Assembly: GCF_023156245.1 (NCBI RefSeq)
Contig: NZ_JAKZAH010000003.1
Coordinates: 62,001-126,000, forward strand
Reading direction: 5' to 3'
Length of the DNA: 64,000 nucleotides
Origin: Marinobacter bryozoorum
Lineage (GTDB): Bacteria; Pseudomonadota; Gammaproteobacteria; Pseudomonadales; Oleiphilaceae
Of the stretch, positions 48,649 through 58,699 are shown piece by piece; position 1 is the stretch's first letter, and each line of letters starts with the position of its first letter. Made by a program: the position numbers and the translations under genes. The notes below the pieces were generated by a model, which saw only the letters and a program-made list of their open reading frames with translations, ran no database searches and was not told the origin of the DNA.

Positions 48649-51165
48649 ATGTCCGGATACACCCCGCCTTCGGATAAAGCGATTAACCTGCTTGCAGCAC
48701 CTCAGCTGGCTGGCCTGGTCGTGGTTATTCTGGCCCTGCACCTGATCGCCAGCGAACAGTTCCTGTTGTTTCACACGTTGGTAGAACTCCTTCGTATCCT
48801 GGTCCTGGGGGGGCTCTTTGTGCTGGCGTGGCACACCAGGAAATGGGCAGACAATCATTTTCTGCGTGTCGTGGGTATTTCAGCGATCTTTGTCGCCAGC
48901 CTGGAACTCTTCCATACCCTTTCCTACCGGGGCCTCGGCCTGTTGGGCCAGGACGATGGCAACCTGCCGACGCAGCTCTGGGTAGCATTCCGCCTGATGG
49001 AAGCCAGCGCATTCCTGCTCGCCGCACTGCTGGTTGGCAAGGCAGTCTTCCCGAACCGGATTCTGGTCGGGTACGCCAGTAGCACCGTGCTACTGGGACT
49101 ATCCATTGCCGCCGGTGTCTTTCCTGACGCCTTCCTCGATCCCGGGGGACTGACGCCGTTCAAGGTCAATGCCGAGTATCTGATCGCTGTTACCTTCGGC
49201 GTTGCCATGGCCGTGCTGTATACCCGCAGGAAAAAGTTTGATGGCAGGGTTCACTGGCTGATCCAGGCGTCACTGGCGTTCAACATCCTGGCGACCCTGT
49301 CTTTTACCCGCTACGTCAGTGTCTATGGGCTGGCCAACGAAATCGGCCACTATTTCCTGCTTGTATCTGCCTACCTGATCTACCGGGGTATTCTGGTAGC
49401 CGGACTTGCCACTCCCTACCAGGTGCTCTTCCGTGACCTGAGGCATCACCAGAAACACCTCTCCGAGCTGGTTGAAGAGCGCACCGCCCAACTGCACCAG
49501 AGTGAACAGTTGAACCAGTCTTTCCTGGAACATTCACCTGCCGCGCTGCTTCTGCTCGACGAGCATGCCAGGGTGGTTCTGGCAAATCCCGCAGCTGCCA
49601 GGCTAACCGGATATTCCCGGGAGGAACTGCTGGGCATGAGCCTGCAAGCGGTTGATGCAGGTAACCACCGGGGTGGAATAACGACACAGCTTGAGCAGGT
49701 CGGGCAAGCCGGCGTTGGGCACTTCGAGTCCAGCTGGCGACACAAAAACGGCCAGACCCGGGAGGTGGAGCTGAGTGTCCAGGCCTTCGATGGCGTTGTC
49801 ACTCACGGTTTCTGCCTCTTTGCCCGGGACGTCAGCCAACAACGGGCAGACCTCCGCCGCATTGAATTCCTGGCCCGGTATGACGCGCTCACCGAACTTC
49901 CCAATCGAACCAGGTTCGAAGAGCTCGCCCAGCAGCGCCTTCAGCGCGCCAGGCACACCGGCCAGAAGGGCCTGCTCGTTTATATTGACCTGGATAACTT
50001 CAAGGACATCAACGACTCCCTCGGCCACTATATGGGCGACGCCCTGTTGCGTGCGATCGGTCAGCGCCTGCTGGCCCTCGGCGACCTGCAGCGGCTCTTT
50101 GGCCGCTCGTCCGGGGATGAGTTCATTGGCCTGCTGGAAGTGGGGGCGGGAGAAGGCGTGATGGCCACCGAACTGGCTCGCATTCAGCAGGCTGTCGTGG
50201 AACCTGTAACCGTCAACGGCCACCAGCTGCTGACGACGGTTTCTGTTGGCGTTTCCGCGTTTCCTGACGATGGCCAGGATTTCACCACGCTCTACCGTAA
50301 CGCCGACACCGCCATGTACGCCGCCAAGGAAGGCGGCCGCAACACCTGGCGACGGTTCGACAAGACGATGCAGGAGAAGGCCCTGGAGCGCCAGGTACTC
50401 CTCAGTGAACTCCGGGGCGCCCTTGCGCGGGATGAGTTGTCCATCCACTACCAGCCGCAATTGCGCCTGGCCAACCGCGAACTGGTGGGAGCCGAGGCGT
50501 TGCTGCGCTGGCACCACCCGAAGCTCGGCGAGGTTTCGCCAGCCAGGTTTATACCAATCGCAGAGGAAAGCGGTCTGATCGTGGAAATCGGCGAGTGGGT
50601 GTTGCGGGAGGTCTGTCGCCAGGGCCGCGCCTGGCAGGACGCTGGCCTGCCCCCGGTTACCCTGGCGGTAAATCTTTCAGCCATTCAGTTCCAGCGCCCT
50701 GACTTGCCGGAAACCGTCGCAAGAATACTGGAAAGCACAGGATTTTCCGAGCGTCACCTGGAGCTGGAACTTACGGAATCCGTGCTCGCTGGTGACGAGG
50801 CCCGCGTTGCCAATACCATCACCCGGCTCAAGACCTATAATATCCAGGTGGCGATCGATGATTTCGGAACCGGTTACTCCAGCATGGCGTACCTTAACCG
50901 GTTTGCCGTAGACAAACTCAAGATCGACCAGTCCTTTGTGCGGGACATGACAACCGACCGAAACAGTGCCTCAGTGGTTACCGCCATTATCCGGCTGGCC
51001 CACAGCCTGGACCTCCGGGTGATAGCCGAAGGGGTTGAGAGTGAACAGCAGGCGACCAGCCTGCAGCACCTCGGTTGTGACGAGGCACAGGGTTACCTGT
51101 TCAGCAGCCCCGTACCGCCGAAAAGCTTCGTTGCACTCCTTGAAGCACAGGTAACTCATGGATAG
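48649..51165 (+). CDS. MASE3-PAS-GGDEF-EAL c-di-GMP signalling protein
   Basis: 838 residues. N-terminal MASE3 membrane sensor (about 15-250, with ELFHTLSYRGLG and several helices), a coiled linker, a PAS domain (about 285-400), GGDEF (about 405-560) and EAL (about 580-830). The diguanylate cyclase site reads RSSGDEF (488-492 SGDEF), with Ser for the first Gly. The EAL site keeps Glu616-Ala-Leu, DDFGTGYSSM and KIDQSFV, so phosphodiesterase activity is likely; cyclase activity is doubtful, though SGDEF is sometimes active. It controls c-di-GMP in response to an unknown signal. Confidence 0.93.
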   Translation: MSGYTPPSDKAINLLAAPQLAGLVVVILALHLIASEQFLLFHTLVELLRILVLGGLFVLAWHTRKWADNHFLRVVGISAIFVASLELFHTLSYRGLGLLGQDDGNLPTQLWVAFRLMEASAFLLAALLVGKAVFPNRILVGYASSTVLLGLSIAAGVFPDAFLDPGGLTPFKVNAEYLIAVTFGVAMAVLYTRRKKFDGRVHWLIQASLAFNILATLSFTRYVSVYGLANEIGHYFLLVSAYLIYRGILVAGLATPYQVLFRDLRHHQKHLSELVEERTAQLHQSEQLNQSFLEHSPAALLLLDEHARVVLANPAAARLTGYSREELLGMSLQAVDAGNHRGGITTQLEQVGQAGVGHFESSWRHKNGQTREVELSVQAFDGVVTHGFCLFARDVSQQRADLRRIEFLARYDALTELPNRTRFEELAQQRLQRARHTGQKGLLVYIDLDNFKDINDSLGHYMGDALLRAIGQRLLALGDLQRLFGRSSGDEFIGLLEVGAGEGVMATELARIQQAVVEPVTVNGHQLLTTVSVGVSAFPDDGQDFTTLYRNADTAMYAAKEGGRNTWRRFDKTMQEKALERQVLLSELRGALARDELSIHYQPQLRLANRELVGAEALLRWHHPKLGEVSPARFIPIAEESGLIVEIGEWVLREVCRQGRAWQDAGLPPVTLAVNLSAIQFQRPDLPETVARILESTGFSERHLELELTESVLAGDEARVANTITRLKTYNIQVAIDDFGTGYSSMAYLNRFAVDKLKIDQSFVRDMTTDRNSASVVTAIIRLAHSLDLRVIAEGVESEQQATSLQHLGCDEAQGYLFSSPVPPKSFVALLEAQVTHG

Positions 51166-51322
51166 GCCGACAATGGCTGGTTCACCCGCACTTTACCAGT
51201 GAACTCCAGCTACGTATGATTAGCCTATTATTGCTTTATGGAATGAGCATATACCCCGCCCTTCTTAATGAATGCCACCAAGACCGGTGCGGGGCAACCA
51301 CCACCGATAAGAGGAAACCAAG

Positions 51323-51787
51323 ATGAGAAAGACTGGAGTTCTGACTGCAGGCCTGCTCGCAGCTGCCATGACATTCCCGGCATTCGCACAAATGAGCGTT
51401 GAAGACCAGATCGAGGCCCGCCAGGCCGCCTATCAGTTCATGTCCTGGAACATGGGCAAGATCAAGGCCCAGGTTATCGATGGCGAAGTTGCTTTCAATG
51501 CCGATCAGATGATGGCTGCTGCCAATGCCATTGCAGCCACCGCCAACTCCGGGCTCGGTGCCCTGTACAGCCCTGAATCCGCCATGGACCAGGCTGACGA
51601 CACCCGCCTGAAACCGGAGTTCTTTGAACAGCCCGAGAAAGCCCGGGAAGTGGGCGGCAACTTCGTTCGGGAAGCCAATAAACTTCAGGAAGTGGCGGCA
51701 ACCGGCGACCAGGAAGCGCTTGCCAGTCAGTTCGCCGCGGTGGGCAAGACCTGCAAGGCCTGCCACGATAACTTCCGCGCCGACTGA
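51323..51787 (+). CDS. Cytochrome c'
   Basis: 154 residues with a signal peptide (MRKTGVLTAGLLAAAMTFPAFA, cleaved near 22). The mature four-helix bundle ends in the haem-binding CKACHDNF (Cys144, Cys147, His148), as in class II cytochromes c. Such periplasmic proteins bind NO/CO and may handle nitric oxide or electron transfer. A good ribosome site (GAGGAAACCAAGATG) precedes the ATG. It is convergent with the b561 gene just downstream. Confidence 0.93.
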   Translation: MRKTGVLTAGLLAAAMTFPAFAQMSVEDQIEARQAAYQFMSWNMGKIKAQVIDGEVAFNADQMMAAANAIAATANSGLGALYSPESAMDQADDTRLKPEFFEQPEKAREVGGNFVREANKLQEVAATGDQEALASQFAAVGKTCKACHDNFRAD

Positions 51788-51802
51788 TTCAGCCTATCCG
51801 AG

Positions 51803-52495
51803 CTACCACCCCAGATTCTGTGGTGGTGGCTCAGGTGCCGGCGCTGGTGGAATCAGCTCTCCGCTGGCAGCGACTACAACCACCGCAGCCACTGCTAACG
51901 CAACCACCAACGCCACTGGCCCACCCCCGGTGCCATCAACGGCGACCTCCGGAGGTACGACCTTCCTTCCCGTTATCATCGGCTTCAGCAGGTTGTCCTT
52001 GCGTACCACCTTATAGTACAGAACTGCAGCCACGTGGAGTGCGACGAGGCCATACAGGTACCACTCGGTTTGGCGGTGCCAGCTGCTGAGGGTGTCGCTC
52101 CAGCCAGATGACACCAGGGGAACCAACGGACCATTGAAGGCAATCTCATCGTTGGCAAACAGTCCAGACACAGCCTGGAAACCAAACAGGCCCAGCAACG
52201 CCAGTACCGACCATGCCCCCAGTGGGTTATGACCTAGACCCTGCCACTGCCCCCTGAGATAACGCACCACGGCCCCGGGTCCCCTGACAAACATGCTGAA
52301 CCGGGCATATCGGGAACCTATAAAACCCCAGACAATCCGGAAGCTCAGCAGCCCCACTACCGCAAGGCCGAAGCGCTCATGCCATACCATCCAGTCGCCC
52401 CCGGCCTTGATCGTGGCGACAGATCCGATCACTGCTGTAACCAGAAGCCAGTGAAACAGTCGCAGGGGCAGGTCCCAAAGCCGGATAACGGTCAT
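51803..52495 (-). CDS. Cytochrome b561-family protein
   Basis: 230 residues with four membrane helices and the haem-ligand histidines of bacterial b561 (RLFHWLLV near 15, WHERFGLAV near 39, SSWHRQTEWYLYGLVALHVAAVLYYKVV near 140-165). It is a quinol-linked inner-membrane electron carrier often found beside cytochrome c' or other c-type cytochromes. The C-terminus adds a fifth hydrophobic stretch (VALVVALAVAAVVVVAASG) and a Pro-rich tail. The 15-base gap to the convergent cytochrome c' gene suggests a functional pair. Confidence 0.88.
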   Translation of the reverse strand: MTVIRLWDLPLRLFHWLLVTAVIGSVATIKAGGDWMVWHERFGLAVVGLLSFRIVWGFIGSRYARFSMFVRGPGAVVRYLRGQWQGLGHNPLGAWSVLALLGLFGFQAVSGLFANDEIAFNGPLVPLVSSGWSDTLSSWHRQTEWYLYGLVALHVAAVLYYKVVRKDNLLKPMITGRKVVPPEVAVDGTGGGPVALVVALAVAAVVVVAASGELIPPAPAPEPPPQNLGW

Positions 52496-52611
52496 GGCAA
52501 TTCCTCATCGGATAACAGGCGTGAAGACTGAAAGACAACGGTGAGCTTACTAAGTTCCGCCGCCCGGGTCATCCGGGAAACGTTGTCCCCGCCGGGTTTA
52601 GAGCCAGGCCG

Positions 52612-54375
52612 CTAAGACCGCGCCAGACCGAACACACCTTCTACCTCACCGGCAACAACCACGGGTATGAACGAGAGCGTAAACCGGCGGGCGTGCTCGC
52701 CGAAATTCTGGAACGTGAGTGTCACGGGCGACGGAGTCAGTCCGCTGAGCGACTGGGCATAGGCGTGTTCAAACCTGGCCAGATCCTCTACCGGAACGGT
52801 GGTTTCGTTGATTAGCTCCCGGAAATCCATGCCAGCCAGGCGATTAGCCGCCATACCGAGGGCCTCTGCAGTGGCCGCATTCAACCGCAGGAATCGACGC
52901 TCCCGGTCGAAGACGAATACCGGGTCAGGGTTACGCTCGATGAGGGCCCGGAGACGCTGGGCTTCAGCCTCCAGTTTGCTGGTCCGCTGCTTGCTCTCTT
53001 CCATCATGGTACGGGCGTGCATGGCCACGAAGGCGAGGAACAGCCCAAAACCGAGGATGAGTGCCGGTAGCAGCCCCATGCGCCCGGGTTCCCCGGCCGC
53101 AGAAAGGGTAAGGGCTCCGCCATGGCTGCCGAGACGGAAAGACCGTGTGGCCAGGGTAACGTGATCAACGGGTCCTGCTTCCTCCGGTAGCGACCATTCT
53201 CCCAGGGGACCCGCCAGGCGCAGCCCTGCAACGGCCAGGTCCGGCGGAAGTTCTTGCTGTATGAGAATATTCAGGTCCAGCAGTGCGACCAGGTATTGTT
53301 GGGTACTGTCTGATGGACGCGTAATAACGAGGATACGCTCTGGATGCTGGTCATCAGGGACCAGCCAGGAATGGGTCCCGCTGCGCTCCGGGAATAACCT
53401 CACCCAGCGCAGTCCCTCGTCTTTAAGCAGCTGATTCTCCAGCCAGAGGGTCAGGTCCGGGTTATCAGAAAAGCGCCAGTTTTGCCGTGCCTGCTTGTTA
53501 ATCTTCAGCAGCGCACGAAGCGCGGCATGATCTGACAACAGGATCCGGGCGTCCCGGACCTGGTCAGCGCCCCCCGGACGACCGCCAAGCCGGGCCCAGC
53601 TATCGACCAGGCGTTCGAGCATCCGTGCCCGGTCGGTAAGGGCACTCTCAAGGGTTCCGGCATAGTTATCCAGCCATTGGGCCACCAACAACCGCCGGGC
53701 GTGCTCCTGGGCATGTGTCGCCTGAAAGGCAAGGGAAAAAGTGACAACGATAGCCCCCAGACCCAGTACCATTGCCGATTGGGAGAGCCTCAGCTTCTCA
53801 GTACCGCCCTGGCCTGTGCTCGCCAGCCAGAACGCGCAGCCAAGACCAATTGCGGCAATAGCTCCGAGAGGGGTAGCCTGCCCCTGCAAGGCTTCCAGGG
53901 CGCCCCCTGCTCCGATTTCGGATTCACCCACCAGCGCCGCCAGGCCAAATGCTATGCCGATGGTTCCGCCAAGTCGCCACAGCCATCGACCGAACCTTCG
54001 CTTGTTACCAAACCAGCAACAGAACGCCAGCAGGATCGTGATCAGGCTGGGTGCCACCGGCATAAGGTAGGGAGCGGCCGGGAGCTCCAGTTGCCAGACC
54101 TGCGAGAGTATCTGGGAAAGAGCGCTGGCGGCACCGTGAAGTGCCAGCAATACCGGTAATATCACCCGCCCCAACCGATCACCCAGCAGGACCGCACCCA
54201 GGGTGGCGCTGGCCATCGCCACGCCTATCGCTCCCCCGGGGGAAAGTCTCCACACCTGCGATACCGCATAGTTCGGAAGCAGCATCAACAACAGGGTCAA
54301 CAGGGCAACCGACAGGCAACTGACGACGATCAGGAACAGCGCCACTTGCCGGGGAAGGTTATTGGTTATTCTCAT
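52612..54375 (-). CDS. Membrane sensor protein with terminal PAS domain and no output domain
   Basis: 587 residues. N-terminal helical membrane block (about 10-235), a periplasmic region (about 236-435, CHASE- or Cache-like), another helix (about 442-462), a short coil, then one PAS domain (about 480-587) which ends at GVFGLARS. In relatives the PAS is followed by GGDEF, EAL or kinase domains, often as FGLARDITERK. Here a TAG stop comes directly after the PAS and only 117 bases separate it from the b561 gene, none of which encodes an output domain. It may interact with a partner or be a truncated gene. Confidence 0.8.
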   Translation of the reverse strand: MRITNNLPRQVALFLIVVSCLSVALLTLLLMLLPNYAVSQVWRLSPGGAIGVAMASATLGAVLLGDRLGRVILPVLLALHGAASALSQILSQVWQLELPAAPYLMPVAPSLITILLAFCCWFGNKRRFGRWLWRLGGTIGIAFGLAALVGESEIGAGGALEALQGQATPLGAIAAIGLGCAFWLASTGQGGTEKLRLSQSAMVLGLGAIVVTFSLAFQATHAQEHARRLLVAQWLDNYAGTLESALTDRARMLERLVDSWARLGGRPGGADQVRDARILLSDHAALRALLKINKQARQNWRFSDNPDLTLWLENQLLKDEGLRWVRLFPERSGTHSWLVPDDQHPERILVITRPSDSTQQYLVALLDLNILIQQELPPDLAVAGLRLAGPLGEWSLPEEAGPVDHVTLATRSFRLGSHGGALTLSAAGEPGRMGLLPALILGFGLFLAFVAMHARTMMEESKQRTSKLEAEAQRLRALIERNPDPVFVFDRERRFLRLNAATAEALGMAANRLAGMDFRELINETTVPVEDLARFEHAYAQSLSGLTPSPVTLTFQNFGEHARRFTLSFIPVVVAGEVEGVFGLARS

Positions 54376-54803
54376 GGGCCCGTTTCCGGTTGGGATGACG
54401 GGTGCCTTTCAAAAGGCGGCACCTGTAATTGCGAGCAGACAAATTACTGAAAAAAGCGGCCTGTGTCTTTATCCCTTCTCATACATAAAGGCCTGCAATG
54501 ACTGTTTCTTTGAAATCGTGACCAGGTACTCAAACCCTCAGGGCCATTTTTAATAGCCAACGCCGGAGCAAGCCTCATTGATCCCATTCCGGCAAACTCG
54601 CCTGCCTGCGTAGCTGTCTCATGGGCGTACTGAAACTTTATCGGTTTCCGTCAGGAGGGTTCTGACCACAAGGTTGATCTGGTCAACGCTACAAACCGTA
54701 ACTATCTGACACTGGTCTGGAAGCGGATTTGTGAATAGCATCACAACAACTCACTATCCGCTACTGCACCCGGTTACCCGTTCACCCGCTCCCGAGTTAA
54801 ACC
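54376..54803. other. Intergenic region upstream of the MHYT kinase gene
   Basis: About 430 bases between divergent genes. It is AT-richer than its neighbours, with scattered short direct and inverted motifs but no credible ORF, tRNA or recognised riboswitch. Its 3' end holds only a weak ribosome site for the TTG start at 54804. It probably carries the promoters of the flanking sensor genes. Confidence 0.5.
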
Positions 54804-57686
54804 TTGCTGTCACTCGAACACTTTTTTGTTGTCGGCCCTGCCCCCGAAAGACTGGTTTCTGGCCAGTATGACCCCTGGTTGGTTGCCCTCTCCCTGTTTA
54901 TCGCCATTGGCGCCTCTTATATGGCGATGACCCTTGCCGCTGCGGCGAGGCGGAGTCAATCCGTGTTCATGGAACGACTGCACCTGGTCAGTGGCTCTAC
55001 ATCGCTAGGGCTGGGTATCTGGTCCATGCACTTTATCGGCATGCTCGCGTTCCAGATGCCCACCCATGTCCATTATCACCCGGGCATTACGGTGTTATCG
55101 GCGGTGCCAAGCCTGATTGCTTCCTGGGTCACTCTCAGCCTGCTGTCGCGCCATGAACTCACCCCGGTCAGGCTGGTGGCCGGCGGGCTGGCCGTGGGTG
55201 CGGGTATCGGTGCCATGCACTACCTGGGTATGGCGGCCATGGAAATCGGCCCGGCGCTTCGCTATGACCCGGCGTTGTTTGCCATTTCCCTCGCTGTAGC
55301 CCTGGCCTTGGGCACCCTCGCGCTCTGGATCAGCTTCGGGTTGAGACACCAACACCGGCTGCGTGGCTACAAGCGGCGCCTTCTGGCAGGGACCGTTATG
55401 GGACTGGCCATTGCCGGCATGCACTACACGGCCATGGAGGCTGCCCGCTTTATCGGCACGCCCGCCGAGGACTTTCAGCCCGGCAGCCAGCGCCATACTG
55501 TGTTGGCCCTCGTTATTGCCTTTATCACTATTTCCTTCAGCCTGCTTGCGGCCGGTGTTAATGCCATCGCACGTTACCGCAGCCTGCTCCGGCACAGCCA
55601 GGAGGTTGCCAGCGAGTTGCAGGCAACGATGGATGCTGCAGTTGATGGCATCATCAAGATTTCGGATCAGGGCACCGTATTATCTTTTAACGAGTCGGCC
55701 GAACGCATACTGGGTTATCGAGCCCGTGAGGTGATTGGCCAGAACGTGAACATGCTGATGCCCAACCCCCACCGGGACGCCCACGATGGTTACCTGGCCA
55801 ACTACCTGCGCACGGGAGAGCGCAAGATTATCGGCACCGGCCGGCGGGTAATGGCCCTGCACAAAGATGGGCACCAGGTACCGGTTCGCCTCGCCATTGG
55901 CGAGGCCCGCACGAATGGCAAGAGCACGTTCGTGGGCTTCCTCACAGACATTTCCGCGAGGGTGCGCATGGAGAACGAGCTGCGCCAGGCCAAGGAGGCT
56001 GCGGAGCAGGCTGCGGAGGCAAAGAGCAGCTTCCTCGCTAACATGAGCCACGAAATCCGCACGCCCATGAACGCCATCATCGGTTTCACGGATCTGTTAC
56101 TCGACACAGGGCTGGACAGTTCGCAGGCGAAGCATCTGGGTGTTGTCAGTAAGTCAGCCCACAACCTGCTCGCACTGCTCAACGACATCCTTGATACAGC
56201 AAAGCTCGATGGCGGTCATACGATCCTTGAAGATAAAGATTTCTCCCTGCATAGCATCTGTGAGCAGATCGTTGCCACCCAGTCATTGAACGCAAAGCGT
56301 AAAGGGCTCTACCTGACCCTCAACTACCAGGCGCCGGAATACTTTCGTGGTGATCCGCTGCGAGTCCAGCAAGTCGTGCTCAACCTGGTGAGCAATGCCG
56401 TCAAGTTTACTGAGGAAGGTGGGGTCACCCTGACCGTCAGCCAGAACAACGATCACGGCGTCACCCTGGAAGTGACCGACACCGGGATTGGTATCTCCGC
56501 CGACCGGATTGACCGGATTTTCGAACCCTTCACCCAGGCCGATGCCAGCATGACCCGGCGCTTCGGAGGCACCGGCCTGGGTACGACTATCGCCAGGCAG
56601 CTTACCGAACTGATGGACGGGCGAATCTCCGTGGACAGCACACCCGGAGCCGGCACCCGCTTTTGTGTTGACTTGCCACTGCCCCCGGGCGAGGCCGTTG
56701 CGGAAGAGGCACGGGCTGAGCAGGAAACGCCCCTGCCACCGCTGACTGTGCTGGTGGCAGACGATGTCACCCAGAACCTGGACCTGCTTGAAACATTGCT
56801 CGAGCAACGCAAGCACACCGTGGTGACTGCACAAAACGGTGCGCAGGCCCTCGCCTGTTACCAGGCGCAGAAATTTGATGTGGTACTGATGGATGTCCAG
56901 ATGCCGGAAATGAATGGTCACGAGGCCACTGAAGCCATCCGTCAGTACGAAACAGACCAGCAACTTCCCCGCACGCCAGTGATCGCCCTTACCGCCAGTG
57001 TGCTGGAAGACGACCGACGGGACGCCACGGCAGCCGGGATGGACGGCTTCGCCACCAAGCCGATTAACCTGCCGGAATTGACCGCGGAAATCGCCATACA
57101 GCTTGGTCTTGAGCCCGTCTCCCACCATGCCCTTGCGACCGGGCAAGAAGGTGTGGTGGACAATGCGATGATTGATCAGCTCTGGCCAGACAGTCGTATC
57201 CACTTGCGTTCGGCCCGACAATTTCTGACGTCACCTCCAAATCAGCCAGCGTCATTGCGACAGCAATCGGATGCCAGCCAGGCCCGGGAACAGGCACACA
57301 GGGTCAGGGGAACTGCGGCAAATCTGGGTTTAACCCGCCTTGCACGAAGCCTGGCGACCATCGAGCTGACCATTCAGCAGGGTGAGTCCGTCAGTGAACT
57401 GCACTGGCAGCAACTGGAGGAACAATTCACAGCTGCCCGACAGTGGCTGGACCGTCAGCCGGATGCCAACGAGCCGGGGGACCAGGTGAACAAACAGCCA
57501 CCCAATGCAAGCGCGATCGACCAGTTGGTCGCACAGCTTGATCAAGGGGAAATACCGGACCAGGCCCTGGCTCTGATCACTGCCACCCTGCCCGACCCCG
57601 AGCGCGATGAGGCAATCAGCGCTCTGTCTGACTTCGAGCCAGAAAAAGCCGCCCGAATACTGTCCCGTTTCAACGAGACCCGATGA
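54804..57686 (+). CDS. MHYT-PAS hybrid histidine kinase with receiver and Hpt
   Basis: 960 residues starting with TTG 54804, needed to keep the first membrane helix. MHYT sensor (about 20-250) shows three M-H-Y/F-x motifs, SMHFIGM, AMHYLGM and GMHYTAM, suggested to bind metal or gas. Then PAS (about 268-385), HisKA with His416 (NMSHEIRTP), HATPase, receiver with Asp697 (LMDVQMPEMNG), and an Hpt with His832 (AHRVRGTAANLG). A full phosphorelay is thus inside one protein. Its stop overlaps the start of the HD-GYP regulator (ATGA), the probable target. Confidence 0.92.
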   Translation: MLSLEHFFVVGPAPERLVSGQYDPWLVALSLFIAIGASYMAMTLAAAARRSQSVFMERLHLVSGSTSLGLGIWSMHFIGMLAFQMPTHVHYHPGITVLSAVPSLIASWVTLSLLSRHELTPVRLVAGGLAVGAGIGAMHYLGMAAMEIGPALRYDPALFAISLAVALALGTLALWISFGLRHQHRLRGYKRRLLAGTVMGLAIAGMHYTAMEAARFIGTPAEDFQPGSQRHTVLALVIAFITISFSLLAAGVNAIARYRSLLRHSQEVASELQATMDAAVDGIIKISDQGTVLSFNESAERILGYRAREVIGQNVNMLMPNPHRDAHDGYLANYLRTGERKIIGTGRRVMALHKDGHQVPVRLAIGEARTNGKSTFVGFLTDISARVRMENELRQAKEAAEQAAEAKSSFLANMSHEIRTPMNAIIGFTDLLLDTGLDSSQAKHLGVVSKSAHNLLALLNDILDTAKLDGGHTILEDKDFSLHSICEQIVATQSLNAKRKGLYLTLNYQAPEYFRGDPLRVQQVVLNLVSNAVKFTEEGGVTLTVSQNNDHGVTLEVTDTGIGISADRIDRIFEPFTQADASMTRRFGGTGLGTTIARQLTELMDGRISVDSTPGAGTRFCVDLPLPPGEAVAEEARAEQETPLPPLTVLVADDVTQNLDLLETLLEQRKHTVVTAQNGAQALACYQAQKFDVVLMDVQMPEMNGHEATEAIRQYETDQQLPRTPVIALTASVLEDDRRDATAAGMDGFATKPINLPELTAEIAIQLGLEPVSHHALATGQEGVVDNAMIDQLWPDSRIHLRSARQFLTSPPNQPASLRQQSDASQAREQAHRVRGTAANLGLTRLARSLATIELTIQQGESVSELHWQQLEEQFTAARQWLDRQPDANEPGDQVNKQPPNASAIDQLVAQLDQGEIPDQALALITATLPDPERDEAISALSDFEPEKAARILSRFNETR

Positions 57687-58678
57687 GAAAAGCCATGCTG
57701 ACCGACACCCGAACCCTTCTGCTTGTCGACGATGAACCTGCCAACCTGCAGGTGTTGCGCAATATCCTTTCGGACCAGTACCGCCTGCTGTTTGCCCGGG
57801 ATGGCGAGAGAGCCCTGCACCTGGCCTGCACCGAGGCACCGGACCTGATCCTCCTCGATGTCATGATGCCGGGGCTGAGCGGGTATGAGGTCTGCGAAGC
57901 ACTGAAGGCAAATGACAGCACAAACCGGATTCCGGTGATCTTCGTAACGGCCCTGTCGGATGTGGATGACGAGGCCCGGGGCTTCCACCTTGGTGCGGTG
58001 GACTATATTACCAAGCCGGTGCGAGCGCCCATCGTTCTTGCCAGGGTGCAAAATCACCTTTCCCTGGTGCGTGTGGATGAACTGGTGGAAACACGCCTGG
58101 CGGTGGTGCAGCGGTTGGGGCGAGCCGCTGAATACAAAGATAACGAAACCGGCCTGCACGTCATACGCATGAGCCATTTCTCGAAATTGATAGCGCTTAC
58201 CGCGGGACTGGGACAGACCTGGGCCGATACCCTGCTCAATGCCGCGCCCATGCACGACGTGGGCAAGATCGGCATTCCGGATGCCATCCTGCAGAAGCCT
58301 GGCAAACTGGACGCCGATGAGTGGGCCATTATGCAGAGCCACGCTGAAATCGGCGCCGAGATCATAGGCGAAGACGGCTCCGCACTACTGGACATGGCCC
58401 GGGAAGTCGCCCTGTGCCACCATGAAAAATGGGATGGAAGCGGCTATCCGCGAGGCCTCAGTGGCGACGATATTCCCATGTCTGCCCGCGTCGTGGCCAT
58501 TGCCGATGTCTTCGACGCCCTCACCAGCGAGCGCCCCTACAAAAAAGCCTGGCCCATTGAAGAGGCAACACAACTGATCCGGGAACAAGCCGGCAAGCAC
58601 TTTGACCCAACCCTCGTGGAGGCATTCTTTCAGTGCCTGCCGGAGATCTTGCAAGCCCGTGATCGCTGGCAGGAATAG
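57683..58678 (+). CDS. Response regulator with HD-GYP c-di-GMP phosphodiesterase domain
   Basis: 331 residues. Receiver domain with Asp59 (LILLDVMMPG) and Lys111 (TKPVRAP), a short helix, then an HD-GYP domain with His191-Asp192 (MHDVGKIGIPD), HHEKWDGSGYPRGLSG (Gly254-Tyr-Pro), and IADVFDALTS. All metal-ligand residues are present, so c-di-GMP hydrolysis to GMP or pGpG is expected when phosphorylated. It overlaps the MHYT kinase gene, so it is the likely output of that relay. Confidence 0.94.
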   Translation: MRKAMLTDTRTLLLVDDEPANLQVLRNILSDQYRLLFARDGERALHLACTEAPDLILLDVMMPGLSGYEVCEALKANDSTNRIPVIFVTALSDVDDEARGFHLGAVDYITKPVRAPIVLARVQNHLSLVRVDELVETRLAVVQRLGRAAEYKDNETGLHVIRMSHFSKLIALTAGLGQTWADTLLNAAPMHDVGKIGIPDAILQKPGKLDADEWAIMQSHAEIGAEIIGEDGSALLDMAREVALCHHEKWDGSGYPRGLSGDDIPMSARVVAIADVFDALTSERPYKKAWPIEEATQLIREQAGKHFDPTLVEAFFQCLPEILQARDRWQE

Positions 58679-58699
58679 CCAGGGAACTGTAGCTGATCT

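Noticed and set aside
54376-54803. c-di-GMP riboswitch upstream of the MHYT kinase
   Set aside because: I looked for the GEMM-type conserved ACGCAAAGCC block and tetraloop receptor and did not find them.
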